The notes beneath the pieces were generated by a model. It was not told the origin of the DNA, made no database searches, and worked only from the letters and a program-made list of their open reading frames with translations. A stretch of 60,383 bases of DNA from Roseovarius halotolerans (GTDB taxonomy: Bacteria; Pseudomonadota; Alphaproteobacteria; Rhodobacterales; Rhodobacteraceae), in the NCBI RefSeq assembly GCF_900172255.1, contig NZ_FWFU01000006.1:1-60383 (forward strand), given 5' to 3'. Below are positions 16,159 through 24,648 of the stretch, in pieces (within the stretch, counting starts at the first letter, position 1; every line of letters starts with the position of its first letter). The position numbers were made by a program, and so were the translations under genes.

Positions 16159-19100
16159 TTACTTCACCAGCAGGCGCGCCTCGTGCTTCTTGAGCGAGCG
16201 TCGGGCCGACTGATAGGCGTTCAAACCTTCAGCCTCGCGCAGTTCCGGGAACAATTCAAAGATCTCGTCCCGCTGCGGCTGGCCCATGCCATCCATCGTC
16301 TGCTCGCCCGGCTGGAAGCTCTCCGTCCAGGCGCCGTTCGACAGAACCACCTCGTGATTGTCGAACATGAAGTGGATATAGCTCACCCCGCTCGCCTCGA
16401 CCGCGTCGACCCCTTCGAGCCCGGTCAGATGCTTGGCCGCGGCCAGCACTTCGCGCTCCTCGAAGTAAAGCGCCGTGCGCTCGTTATTGATCAGCAAGCG
16501 GTGGTTCGGGCTCACGACCATATCGCGTTCCGGCAGGTTATGCCCCAGCGATCCCGCGCGCACCAGCACCGGCTTCAGATGCGGTGCCTGAAGCAGCTCG
16601 CGCCCCTTCAGGTCGCGCCGGCCCAGCCAACGGATCTCCTGGATGCCGTTGTCGCGGGTGATGATCCGGTCGCCGACCTGCAGGTCCTCGACCAGGCGCT
16701 CGCCCTTGGGTGTCGCGATCACGGTGCCCGGCGTGAAGCAGGGAACGATATCCTCGATCTCGGTGAACTTGAGAACACCCTCCACGTTGCCGCTGGCATC
16801 GAGGAAGTTGACCTGACCGGTAAAGCTGTTGCCGTCCGGGTCGTTCGGCGCGTTCAGGTCAAGCGGCGTGGTGCCGTCGCTCTGCACGATCTCGAACCGT
16901 CCAAGGCCGCGCAGGTCAAGCTGATCGTTCTCGTTGTCGGTCGCCGGATTGCCATCGCCATCCTCGGTGCCGCCGTCGATCTCATCGCCAAAGGCATCCT
17001 CACGATCGTCGATCTCGAACACATCCGAGCCAGCGCCGCCAAAGAGCGTATCCGCGCCCTGCCCGCCGATGATCGTATCGTCGCCGGCATCGCCGAAGAT
17101 CAGGTCGTCATCGACACCGCCATCCAGCACGTCATCGCCATCGCCGCCATGGATGGTATCGTCGTCATCCTGGCCGAACACCGTGTCATTGCCCGCACCG
17201 GCATCGATCAGGTCACGCCCGTTATCCTCGTCCGGGTCGGGGCCAAAGCTGCCCCCGTCCGGTGCATCGGGAATATCGGTTCCGTCGATCGGCACCACGG
17301 CCGGGTCCAGCCCGCCATAGATAAGATCGTCGCCGCCACCAGAGGTGATCGTGTCATTGCCTTCGCCACCGACGATGGTGTCGCTGCCGTCACCGGTGGT
17401 GACATCGTCATCGTCGATTCCGGCGTCGATCACGTTGTCCCCGTCGCCCGCTTCGATCGTGTCGTTGTCGTCGCCGGTGATGATCGTGTCATTTCCCGAA
17501 CCCGCGGTGACGAAATCACGGTCGTCATTGGGATCGCTGTCCGCCGGGATGGGCGGAACCGGCCCGTAACCCGGGAAGCCATCGTCAGGCAGCGCAACAC
17601 CGACATCAGAGGACGTGTCGATCAGGTTGTCGCCGTCCCCGGCGTCAACCGTATCCGAACCGTCGCCCGCATCGACCGTGTCGTTGCCCGGCCCGGTGCT
17701 GATCACGTCATCACCCTCGCCGCCATCGACAGAATCGTCGCCTGCTCCGGTCTCGACATTGATCGGGCCATTGGCATCGGTGCCGTCGATGGTGTCGTCG
17801 CCCGAACCGGTCACGACTTTCTCGATCTCCTCGAAGGCGATATCCGGGGTCGCGTCGCCGTCCAGCCCGTCGACAACACCCGATTCCGGGTCGGTGCCGA
17901 AGGTCACTTCCAGCGGCGCGCTCTGGTCGCCCAGGTCCAGAACGTCGCCCTCGTCGCCATTCTCGGGGCCGTCGGGGTTGCCGTCCGTGCCGTCCGAGCC
18001 GCCGTCGATGGTCACGTCCACATCCGTCGCCGGATCGGTCGGATCGATGGTGAACACGTCGTCACCCGTGCCGCCCGCCGCCTCGTCCTGGCCGCCCACC
18101 GCGATGTCGTCATCGCCCGCGCCGCCTTCCAGCGTGTCCGCGCCCTCGCCGCCCGACAGCGTGTCGCTGCCATCACCGCCGAGAACCGTGTCGTCGCCGT
18201 CGCCGCCCGCGATCACATCGTCATCCGCGCCGCCGTCGATCAGGTCATCGCCCGCGCCGCCATCGATCGTGTCGTCGCCGCCATTGCCCTCGATCACGTC
18301 GTCGCCATCGGTGATCATGTCGCCGCCGCCATCGGTCGGCGCGTTGGAGTCGTCATAGCCGACACCCATCACCTCGCCGGTCTCCTCGCCGTCGACAACG
18401 CCGTCGTTCTGGGGATCGGTCAGGATGGTTTCGATCTGGCTGAAGGTCAGCGTCTCGCCGGTGGAGACGACCGTGACGGTGCCGCTGACCGCGCCCGAAT
18501 CCGTGGCATCGGCCGTCTGGTCGATGACCACCTGGCCGAGGCCGCGCAGATCCAGCACGTCATTGTCGAGCGTGTCATCGGGGCCGTTGCCGCCGATGAC
18601 CACATCGCCCGCCACATCGTCGGGGTCGGCGATCACGAAGGTATCGTCATCGTCTCCACCCTGCATGACGTCGGTGCCCTCGCCGCCTTCGAGCGTGTCG
18701 TCGCCGCGTTCGCCGAACATCGTATCGTCGCCCGCGCCGCCGAGCATCTCGTCATCGCCCGGCACATCCGAGGGGAAGGGCGACAGGTAGTCGAATGCCT
18801 GGTCGTCACTGGTCCCGAAATTCAGGCCCGAATTGACGCCGCGCGCGGTCATGGTGAAGGTCACCGACGAGGTGCCCGCGAACAGGGCTTCGACCTGTGC
18901 GTCGGGGTCGTTCTGGGTCGTGTTGTCCTCGGTGCCCGTCGCCACGAGGGTGGTGCCGTCAAAGCTCACGTTCAGCGAGGAATCCGCCGGCACGCCCACA
19001 TTGACAAGGCTCGGGTCGTTCACGGTGATGGCTTCGGCGCCGCTGCCGGACGTGCTGTCGAGATCGCCGAACACGATCGCCGGGTCCAGGACCACCGGCG

Positions 19101-21411
19101 CGCCGGTGACCGTATCGAAGAACTCCAGACGGAAGGTCGCGGTTTCGCCCTCCATGGCGGAGTTGTTGTTGCCGTTCAGCAGGATCTCGCCATCCGAGCC
19201 ATTGGCCAGGTCGACCTTGAGATGGGCGTCGGACTTGCTTTCCAGGATCAGGCGGGCCGACACCTGCGTGCCGTCTTCGAGCGTTGCGACATTGTCGTAG
19301 ATGACGCTCGAACCGGCCACCGCACTGTCGGGCGTGCCCGCGGTTTCCGAGCCGGGACGCACATCCGCGAATTTCAGCGCGACCTTGTCGAAGTCATCGG
19401 CGGACGAGGGACCAGCGCCGCCCGAACCGATGCCGGTATCACCATACATGAGGTCATTGCCGTTGCCGCCATCCAGCGTGTCGTTGCCGCCATCGCCGAA
19501 AATGGTGTCGTCGCCCTCGCCGCCGCTCAGGTTGTCGTCGCCCACGGCGCAATCGTCGTCCTCGTCATCGGGGATCGGCGTGCTGCCATCGGTATAGACG
19601 GTCGCAAGGTCCGCATAAGACACATCGGGATGCGTATCGATGCGGCCAAGGAACGTATAGGTCTCGCTGGTGTCGATCGGGGCATCCGAAACGAAGCCCA
19701 CGACATCGTTGCCGCCCAGTTCGACGGCATAGATGTTCACCAGATCGCCTGCCGAGCTTTGCAGCGAATAGGCGTATTCCGGCGTCAGGCGCGCACCGGC
19801 ATGGCCGAACTTGCCATCCAGCGTCACCGATTGCGACAGGGTCTGCGAGAGATCGCCATCGTCGAAACGGCTGCCGCCATCGTCGATTCCCACGGCGGTC
19901 GGTGCAGCACCCGAATTGAAGCTCAGGGTCGAGCCGACAACGTCATCTTCGCCGTTGGCATCGTTCTCGAACGGGTCGTAATTGCCCGGCGCATTCACCA
20001 CCGAAACCTGTGACAGGTCCCACACCAGAAGCGTCTGATCCGCGCCCGCGATCGGGGTCACGCCAAGGCCCGTCGGCGTGCCGGTGCTGCCGCCAGTCCC
20101 GCTCGTGGGGCCGCTGTCGCCATGGATCAGGTCGTTGCCCGCGCCGCCATCGATGACATCGTTGCCGCCATTGCCGAAGATCGTGTCATTGCCGTCGCCA
20201 CCCAGCAGGGTATCGTCGCCGCCGGGGCAATCGGCATCATCCCCGCCGCCCGGCGCACTGCCATCCGTGTAGACGGTCGCCAGGTCCGCATAAGACACAT
20301 CGGGATGCGTGTCGGTGCGGCCAAGGAACGTATAGGTCTCGCTGGTGTCGATCGGGGCATCCGAAACGAAGCCCACGACATCGTTGCCGCCCAGTTCGAC
20401 GGCATAGATGTTCACCAGATCACCTGCCGAGCTTTGCAGCGAATAGGCGTATTCCGGCGTGAGGCGCGCACCGACATGGCCGAATTTGCCATCCAGCGTC
20501 ACCGATTGCGACAGGGTCTGCGAGAGATCGCCATCGTCGAAACGGCTGCCGCCATCGTCGATGCCCACGGCGGTCGGTGCCGCGCCCGAATTGAAGCTCA
20601 GGGTCGAGCCGACAACGTCATCTTCGCCGTTGGCATCGTTCTCGAACGGGTCGTAATTGCCCGGCGCATTCACCACCGAAACCTGTGACAGGTCCCACAC
20701 CAGAAGCGTGTGATCCGCGCCTGAGATCGGATCGATCCCGATCTCGCCGGGCGTGCCGCTGAGCGCGCCGTCACCATAGATCACGTCATCGCCCGCGCCG
20801 CCCTCGACGGAATCGTCGCCAGCGCCCGCATAGACCGCGTCACTGCCGGCACCCGCCAGCACCGTGTCATTGCCCGCACCCGCATTGACGATGTCATCGT
20901 CAGGCCCTGCCCCCGGCAGCACCGCATCGCCCGCGTCGATCATGTCGCCATCCGGATCGCCGGTATAGGCCACATTGATCAGCTCCGCATTGGCCGTGCC
21001 TTCGACAACCCCATCGAGATTCTGACCCGCGCGATAGCCCGCATCGATCTCGCCCACGGTCTGACCCTTGCCGAGGTTGATCTCGATGGTTTCGCCGGTG
21101 GCCTGGTCCGCATCGCTGTCGGTGCCTGTTGCGCCCACGTCCTTCTCGACCAGCGTCTCGTTGCCGACCGCGGTGGGAAACTGAATGGTGTAGCACCCTT
21201 CGGCAAGACCGGTGAACTGATACTCGCCATTGGCATCCGTCGTCGTGGTGGCCTTCACATTACCATGCGAGTCCAGCAAGGTGACGACCTGCCCCGCGAT
21301 ATCCGGTTCATACCCGCCAGCGCCGTTGTTCTCTGTACTGTCCCCATCCGTATCATGGAACATGCGGCCCCAGATCACCGAACTCTTCGGGTCGAACAAG
21401 TAAAAGGTCAT
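16159..21411 (-). CDS. Giant SdrD-B / RTX calcium-repeat / Hint-domain protein
   Basis: 1750 residues from the second of two close ATGs (21409-21411), since AAGGAG sits seven bases before it and too near the first. Domains: an SdrD_B-like beta fold at about 10-125 (VWGRMFHDTDGDSTENNGAG); several blocks of RTX GGxGxD nonapeptides separated by beta domains; a near-identical duplicated module; and a C-terminal Hint_2 domain beginning at Cys1560 of the longer frame (CFTPGTVIATPKG) with a downstream NHEVVLSNG. No N-terminal signal is seen, which suits type I export through an unlinked ABC system. RTX blocks fold on calcium outside the cell. The Hint domain may self-cleave. A surface or adhesion role is inferred. 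The extreme Asp content (acidic protein) leaves long mirror frames on the other strand. Confidence 0.92.
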   Translation of the reverse strand: MTFYLFDPKSSVIWGRMFHDTDGDSTENNGAGGYEPDIAGQVVTLLDSHGNVKATTTTDANGEYQFTGLAEGCYTIQFPTAVGNETLVEKDVGATGTDSDADQATGETIEINLGKGQTVGEIDAGYRAGQNLDGVVEGTANAELINVAYTGDPDGDMIDAGDAVLPGAGPDDDIVNAGAGNDTVLAGAGSDAVYAGAGDDSVEGGAGDDVIYGDGALSGTPGEIGIDPISGADHTLLVWDLSQVSVVNAPGNYDPFENDANGEDDVVGSTLSFNSGAAPTAVGIDDGGSRFDDGDLSQTLSQSVTLDGKFGHVGARLTPEYAYSLQSSAGDLVNIYAVELGGNDVVGFVSDAPIDTSETYTFLGRTDTHPDVSYADLATVYTDGSAPGGGDDADCPGGDDTLLGGDGNDTIFGNGGNDVIDGGAGNDLIHGDSGPTSGTGGSTGTPTGLGVTPIAGADQTLLVWDLSQVSVVNAPGNYDPFENDANGEDDVVGSTLSFNSGAAPTAVGIDDGGSRFDDGDLSQTLSQSVTLDGKFGHAGARLTPEYAYSLQSSAGDLVNIYAVELGGNDVVGFVSDAPIDTSETYTFLGRIDTHPDVSYADLATVYTDGSTPIPDDEDDDCAVGDDNLSGGEGDDTIFGDGGNDTLDGGNGNDLMYGDTGIGSGGAGPSSADDFDKVALKFADVRPGSETAGTPDSAVAGSSVIYDNVATLEDGTQVSARLILESKSDAHLKVDLANGSDGEILLNGNNNSAMEGETATFRLEFFDTVTGAPVVLDPAIVFGDLDSTSGSGAEAITVNDPSLVNVGVPADSSLNVSFDGTTLVATGTEDNTTQNDPDAQVEALFAGTSSVTFTMTARGVNSGLNFGTSDDQAFDYLSPFPSDVPGDDEMLGGAGDDTMFGERGDDTLEGGEGTDVMQGGDDDDTFVIADPDDVAGDVVIGGNGPDDTLDNDVLDLRGLGQVVIDQTADATDSGAVSGTVTVVSTGETLTFSQIETILTDPQNDGVVDGEETGEVMGVGYDDSNAPTDGGGDMITDGDDVIEGNGGDDTIDGGAGDDLIDGGADDDVIAGGDGDDTVLGGDGSDTLSGGEGADTLEGGAGDDDIAVGGQDEAAGGTGDDVFTIDPTDPATDVDVTIDGGSDGTDGNPDGPENGDEGDVLDLGDQSAPLEVTFGTDPESGVVDGLDGDATPDIAFEEIEKVVTGSGDDTIDGTDANGPINVETGAGDDSVDGGEGDDVISTGPGNDTVDAGDGSDTVDAGDGDNLIDTSSDVGVALPDDGFPGYGPVPPIPADSDPNDDRDFVTAGSGNDTIITGDDNDTIEAGDGDNVIDAGIDDDDVTTGDGSDTIVGGEGNDTITSGGGDDLIYGGLDPAVVPIDGTDIPDAPDGGSFGPDPDEDNGRDLIDAGAGNDTVFGQDDDDTIHGGDGDDVLDGGVDDDLIFGDAGDDTIIGGQGADTLFGGAGSDVFEIDDREDAFGDEIDGGTEDGDGNPATDNENDQLDLRGLGRFEIVQSDGTTPLDLNAPNDPDGNSFTGQVNFLDASGNVEGVLKFTEIEDIVPCFTPGTVIATPKGERLVEDLQVGDRIITRDNGIQEIRWLGRRDLKGRELLQAPHLKPVLVRAGSLGHNLPERDMVVSPNHRLLINNERTALYFEEREVLAAAKHLTGLEGVDAVEASGVSYIHFMFDNHEVVLSNGAWTESFQPGEQTMDGMGQPQRDEIFELFPELREAEGLNAYQSARRSLKKHEARLLVK
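19583..20725. repeat. Long direct repeat inside the RTX gene (2 x ~468 bp)
   Basis: 19583-20050 and 20258-20725 are nearly identical in register, offset by exactly 675 bp. Each encodes the same ~155-residue beta module (from ADxTLLVWDLSQ to VSYADLATVYTDGS), and RTX repeats fill the 207 bp between. Only a handful of substitutions separate the copies, so the duplication is recent or kept alike by gene conversion. Confidence 0.9.
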
Positions 21412-21735
21412 CGTCATACTCCTTCACGCGGACGGGCACCATGAACGGCAAGCCGCAAAACTGTTGCATCCCGACGGTCAGACGACGCTGCAGCATGACG
21501 GCGACCGGCACGATCGACCCTGAATTCGCTAAGAGGAGGTGTTGGCGGTAGACACGCCCTTGGGATGCGGCCTCTGCCACATCCCGTGTACTCGTCCGGC
21601 GCTGCCCGACGATCACACACCCCCCGTATCCCGCGATACGGATCTTGTGCGGTCGCCCCCTTTGACCAGCAAACATCGCCCCCCAGTTGGGCTTGTCTTG
21701 TTTTAGACAGAGTGACGCATCCAAAAAAGTGAAAT

Positions 21736-21775
21736 TTGTCGAAAAGCTGACAACAAATTGTCCCGAACCCGACAA
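21736..21775. promoter_or_regulatory. Two phased inverted repeats upstream of the RTX gene
   Basis: TTGTC-N8-GACAA occurs at 21736-21753 and again at 21758-21775. Both sites have the same 8-bp spacer, and they lie exactly 22 bp apart, about two helical turns. They sit in an AT-rich stretch about 325 bp upstream of the minus-strand RTX start. The geometry fits cooperative binding of a dimeric regulator; which one is unknown. Confidence 0.55.
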
Positions 21776-21970
21776 AACCGGGGACTCCGACGCAGATCCG
21801 ACAGTCGAAACCGCGTCACTGTTTCCATTTCCCAAACAATCGACGCATCCCGAACTCCCAATAAAATTGGATTTTTCCGATGCAATAACGGCCCCTTAAT
21901 GGTTAACCGGACGACGCCTTTTGTTTCTCATTCTGGAACAGGGGGAAAATGGCGGAAATGTGTTCATTTC

Positions 21971-21984
21971 TGAGTCCGGACTCA
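21971..21984. repeat. Perfect 14-bp palindrome
   Basis: TGAGTCCGGACTCA is fully symmetrical and stands in the ~680-bp gene-free region between the RTX gene and the tRNA scar. It could be a regulator site. No gene start is close enough to assign it. Confidence 0.4.
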
Positions 21985-22093
21985 AAATCGCGTTCCGAAA
22001 TGGCACCAATTCCCCGCAATCGCGCCGACCGGCCACGATTCGGAAACACAGCGCGCCGAATCGCCGCGCACTGTCACATTTTCGACGTATTCT

Positions 22094-22108
22094 CATTTCC
22101 GGGAAATG
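22094..22108 (-). terminator. Stem-loop abutting the tRNA-Leu 3' end
   Basis: CATTTCC-C-GGAAATG (minus strand) begins one base after the CCA end of the tRNA-Leu fragment. Its position is right for the native tRNA terminator, although the following bases (AGAAT) are a poor U-run. Confidence 0.45.
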
Positions 22109-22166
22109 TGGTGCCCAAGGCGAGACTCGAACTCGCACGGTATTGCTACCGGGGGATTTTGAATCC
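22109..22166 (-). pseudogene. 3' half of a tRNA-Leu(CAA) gene: attachment-site scar
   Basis: On the minus strand the sequence reads GGATTCAAAATCC (anticodon CAA at 22159-22161 in a TTCAAAA loop), then a long class-II variable arm (CGGTAGCAATACCG), the T arm CGAGTTCGAGTCTCG, and CTTGGGCACCA. The acceptor 5' strand, D arm and most of the 5' anticodon stem are missing: upstream bases do not pair with CCCC of the stem. This is the pattern left when an integrase recombines at the anticodon-to-3'-end segment of a tRNA gene. The intact copy would be at the other end of the inserted element, outside this window. Confidence 0.8.
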
Positions 22167-22169
22167 TTT

Positions 22170-22205
22170 ACAAAATCAGTGAAAACAAGGCTTTGCTGAT
22201 TTTGT
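22170..22205. repeat. 10-bp inverted repeat beside the tRNA scar
   Basis: ACAAAATCAG (22170-22179) and CTGATTTTGT (22196-22205) are perfect inverted copies with a 16-bp centre, starting four bases from the tRNA junction on the island side. It may be an integrase or excisionase arm site of the element that used this tRNA, or a hairpin. Confidence 0.5.
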
Positions 22206-22275
22206 GTTATGCCGACAAAGCAAGAACGAACGGTGAAGGTATAACACGCCCCTCGATCAAGAACGGATCAAGAAA

Positions 22276-22311
22276 TGCCCCGCCGCGGGACAACCGGGCG
22301 GGGCACATTTT
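22276..22311 (+). terminator. Terminator-like stem-loop in the island edge
   Basis: TGCCCCGCC (22276-22284) pairs with GGCGGGGCA (22297-22305) and is followed by CATTTTG. No complete gene precedes it on the plus strand, so it may be left from a lost gene. Confidence 0.4.
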
Positions 22312-22453
22312 GGGACAGAAAAGTGTTGGCTGATGCGTGAGGCATCCTCCTTTCGTTCTCTGAAATTGGATTGCGGCTGGACCCCGCCGCCGAGATTCGT
22401 GGCCGCGATCAGGACCAGTTGATCGCGGACGGTTTGGGCCGACGAGCAGGCCC

Positions 22454-22495
22454 ATGGCATGCAAGAAGTCCACCCCGGCCAAGGGCAAGGGCTAG
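22454..22495 (+). pseudogene. Fragment matching the start of the terminase small-subunit gene
   Basis: ATG at 22454 opens a 13-codon frame, MACKKSTPAKGKG then TAG. The terminase gene at 26400 starts MAPKKSTPAKGKGKA. About 30 bases are almost identical at DNA level (22462-22491 against 26408-26437), and CGAGCAGGC precedes both. It is a stray second copy of the gene's 5' end, about 3.9 kb away. Confidence 0.7.
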
Positions 22496-22583
22496 CCCAG
22501 AACTGCCGTCCAAAAGGTGATCGCCATTTTGCGGTGCGTCCAGTCGAACCGACCATTCGCTGCAAGTGAAAAATGTCAGAGTA

Positions 22584-23366
22584 ATGAGTTCACACTTTGC
22601 GGACATCATGGAACAACAGCGCGGTCTGTGGCAGCATCCTTACATGATCGAATTTCGCACTCTTGCCGATAACCATCCCGACCTCGCGCATTCTCCGCTG
22701 CTTCGGAGCGCTCTCCTGACCCTGCAATATGCGCAGAAGCACGGACCAATCGGCCTGACCAAAACCAAGGCCTTCAAGCGCGTCTTTGTGCACTGGGCCG
22801 TCGAGCATTTCGACTGGCCGGGGAAAAGCGCCGAAGAGATATTCCGCTACAACAAGGTGATCAATGAATATGAGTTTCCCCCGCTCGAGGTTCTCCATTT
22901 TCTGCTGATTTCCCTGCGCCTGGGACGGCACTTCAAGGGTGAGTTTCGGCTGACCAAGCGTGGCACAGAACTGGCGCACGCCCCTGGCCGCCTGTTTGCC
23001 GAGTTGATCCCATATTTTGTGCTCCAGATCGATCACGCGTCCTATGCGCGCTTCGACGACCGCCCCTTTGGAAAATGGGATGTCTGGATGAACGTGATCA
23101 ACGTGGAGGCGGATCATGGCACGACCGAGGCTGCCTTGTTTGAAACCTTCTACGGTGAACCGGAAGATTGGCACACTGCGGTGTGGCGAGAGATGGCCGC
23201 GTTCTCATCCTGCGTGCTGCGGCCGCTCGAATGGGCGGGATTGCTGATCGAGGCCCGCGAAGACGGCGCCGGCAAGCAGGTGTGTCAAGTGTTCAAAACC
23301 CCGCTTTGGCGCAGCGCGCTGAAACTCGACACCGACGACATGCTAAGACCGATGTCCCTTCAGTGA
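22584..23366 (+). CDS. Unrecognised cytoplasmic protein of the island
   Basis: 260 residues from the ATG at 22584 (a GTG six codons earlier is also possible). It is a mixed-charge soluble protein without signal or membrane segments. Its N-terminal half is helical (LLRSALLTLQYAQKHGPIGLTKTKAFKR), and a stretch around residues 90-140 (PPLEVLHFLLISLRLG, then FRLTKRGTELAHAPG) resembles a winged-helix-like lid. The C-terminus (WAGLLIEAREDG, then VCQVFKTPLWRSALKL) has the look of a second winged-helix fold. I do not recognise the family. It lies just inside the tRNA-Leu integration scar. Confidence 0.65.
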   Translation: MSSHFADIMEQQRGLWQHPYMIEFRTLADNHPDLAHSPLLRSALLTLQYAQKHGPIGLTKTKAFKRVFVHWAVEHFDWPGKSAEEIFRYNKVINEYEFPPLEVLHFLLISLRLGRHFKGEFRLTKRGTELAHAPGRLFAELIPYFVLQIDHASYARFDDRPFGKWDVWMNVINVEADHGTTEAALFETFYGEPEDWHTAVWREMAAFSSCVLRPLEWAGLLIEAREDGAGKQVCQVFKTPLWRSALKLDTDDMLRPMSLQ

Positions 23367-23583
23367 GTTGTTGCTCTCTGCTCCGGTAATCATTCCAAGA
23401 CACGACGCTGCCTGTGTATTGTCGGGCCACAGCGGACGTCGCCTCACCGACAATCGCAGCTTCACGGAGCCGTCGTCCGTCCTCGCTGGGTTCCCGAACA
23501 AAGCTCATTCTAACCCAATGCTGTGGGCGGCCTTTGCACCACCTTAGAGTATCAGTCTTGATCAAGCCGGATACTCTAGTTCG

Positions 23584-24264
23584 TCAATGCCGTGCGAAGC
23601 TTTGTCCCGAAAGCCAACCGGCGATCCATCCGCCCAGATGCGCCTGCCAGGCAAGACCGCCCGAAAGAATCACGAAAAGCGCGATATTGGCCACAATCAG
23701 CCCCAGGATCGCCATCAGGATCGGCTGCAAAGGAAGCCTCGCTCGCCGGCGCATACGGTAGTCCATCGCCTGCCACAGCCCGATCAGACCGAAGACCGCA
23801 CCCGATGCGCCGATCATCGGCGCGGAGCTGGACGAGAGCAGCCCGAAACATGCCGCGCCCGCAACCGCCGATAAGAGCAACACCAGCAATGTTCTGGCCG
23901 CCCCGACATGGGTCGAGACGAATTTCCCCAACGACAAGAGCACCACGCTGTTCAAGGCAAGATGGGCCAGCCCGCCATGCAAGAAAGCGTGGCTGATGAA
24001 CATCACGGCGGCCTGCCCCGGATAGACCGCCGGCACCGTGCCGGCGATAACCGGCTGCCAGAACGCTCCCAACGCAAAGGTGGGCCAGCGCAGGCTCTGC
24101 GCCCCGAAAACACCAGAGTCCGAAAGGCTCAGAACCAGTTCGATCACGGTCAGGATGCCGACGAGCCACCACAGGAATCCCGGAGCACCGGTCTGCGGCG
24201 CCGCACGGGCGAATCGACGATTTCGTGGGGATGTGAACTTCATGGCTGCGAGATAGTCCCTCAC
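23584..24264 (-). CDS. Rhomboid-family intramembrane serine protease
   Basis: 226 residues (GTG at 24264, or ATG at 24243). Six or so membrane helices are visible. Catalytic Ser154 lies in GASGAVFG and His209 in WQAHLGGW. The conserved FISHAFLHGGLAHLALN element (H92, H96, H101, N105) is present. These match the rhomboid dyad and oxyanion region, so the enzyme should be active and cleave single-pass membrane proteins within the bilayer. Neighbours are unrelated, so the substrate is unknown. It may be a chromosomal gene trapped between mobile segments. Confidence 0.92.
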   Translation of the reverse strand: MRDYLAAMKFTSPRNRRFARAAPQTGAPGFLWWLVGILTVIELVLSLSDSGVFGAQSLRWPTFALGAFWQPVIAGTVPAVYPGQAAVMFISHAFLHGGLAHLALNSVVLLSLGKFVSTHVGAARTLLVLLLSAVAGAACFGLLSSSSAPMIGASGAVFGLIGLWQAMDYRMRRRARLPLQPILMAILGLIVANIALFVILSGGLAWQAHLGGWIAGWLSGQSFARH

Positions 24265-24648
24265 GGCACAAGGGCCAAGGTCGAACCGTCGATTCAGGTC
24301 AGGTCATATCAACGCGTCCGTCAGAGCTGACCTTGTGCGTATGGTCCAATGCGTCTGACCCTGCTTATCAGATCGACGCGACCGGCCCGAAGCCAACCTC
24401 GGCAGACCCGCCAATCGCTGGGATGCAGCTTTCGGGAAGCTGCAGTTCGATCCATCAGATCCATCACGCAGCATTGTCGGCGGTTCAAGGTCAGCAGCGC
24501 GGGACGGAACTTCCGTTTGCCGCAATCGCACCAATGACGGGTCGCAGCCCATAGCTGCCGCTCGAGCTAGGTCGGAGCATCCAGGTCCAGCCATCAGACC
24601 GCTATTTGGGCATTGCTGCCGCGCACAATAGGCCATAGGCGAGAAAGA
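24265..24648. other. No gene recognised
   Basis: About 385 bp between the divergent rhomboid gene and the next gene. Short overlapping frames only; no convincing start, motif or strong hairpin. Confidence 0.5.

Noticed and set aside
17000..18800. Regular short repeats that might suggest a CRISPR array
   Set aside because: The periodicity is 27 bp (nine codons) and in frame with GGxGxD RTX nonapeptides; there are no constant repeats with unique spacers and no cas genes.
16183..20013. A 1276-codon open frame on the plus strand
   Set aside because: It is the mirror of the RTX gene: Asp/Gly-rich GAC/GGC codon repeats on the minus strand read as stop-free Val/Ala/Ile/Arg repeats on the other. 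No ribosome-binding site, domain or independent codon pattern; the minus-strand gene has recognisable domains.
21353..21835. A 160-codon minus-strand frame upstream of the RTX gene
   Set aside because: It overlaps the RTX start, runs through the phased inverted repeats, and its translation has no coherent composition or domain.
22109..22200. A complete tRNA-Leu gene
   Set aside because: The acceptor 5' strand and D arm are absent and the anticodon stem cannot pair fully, so it is only the 3' half.
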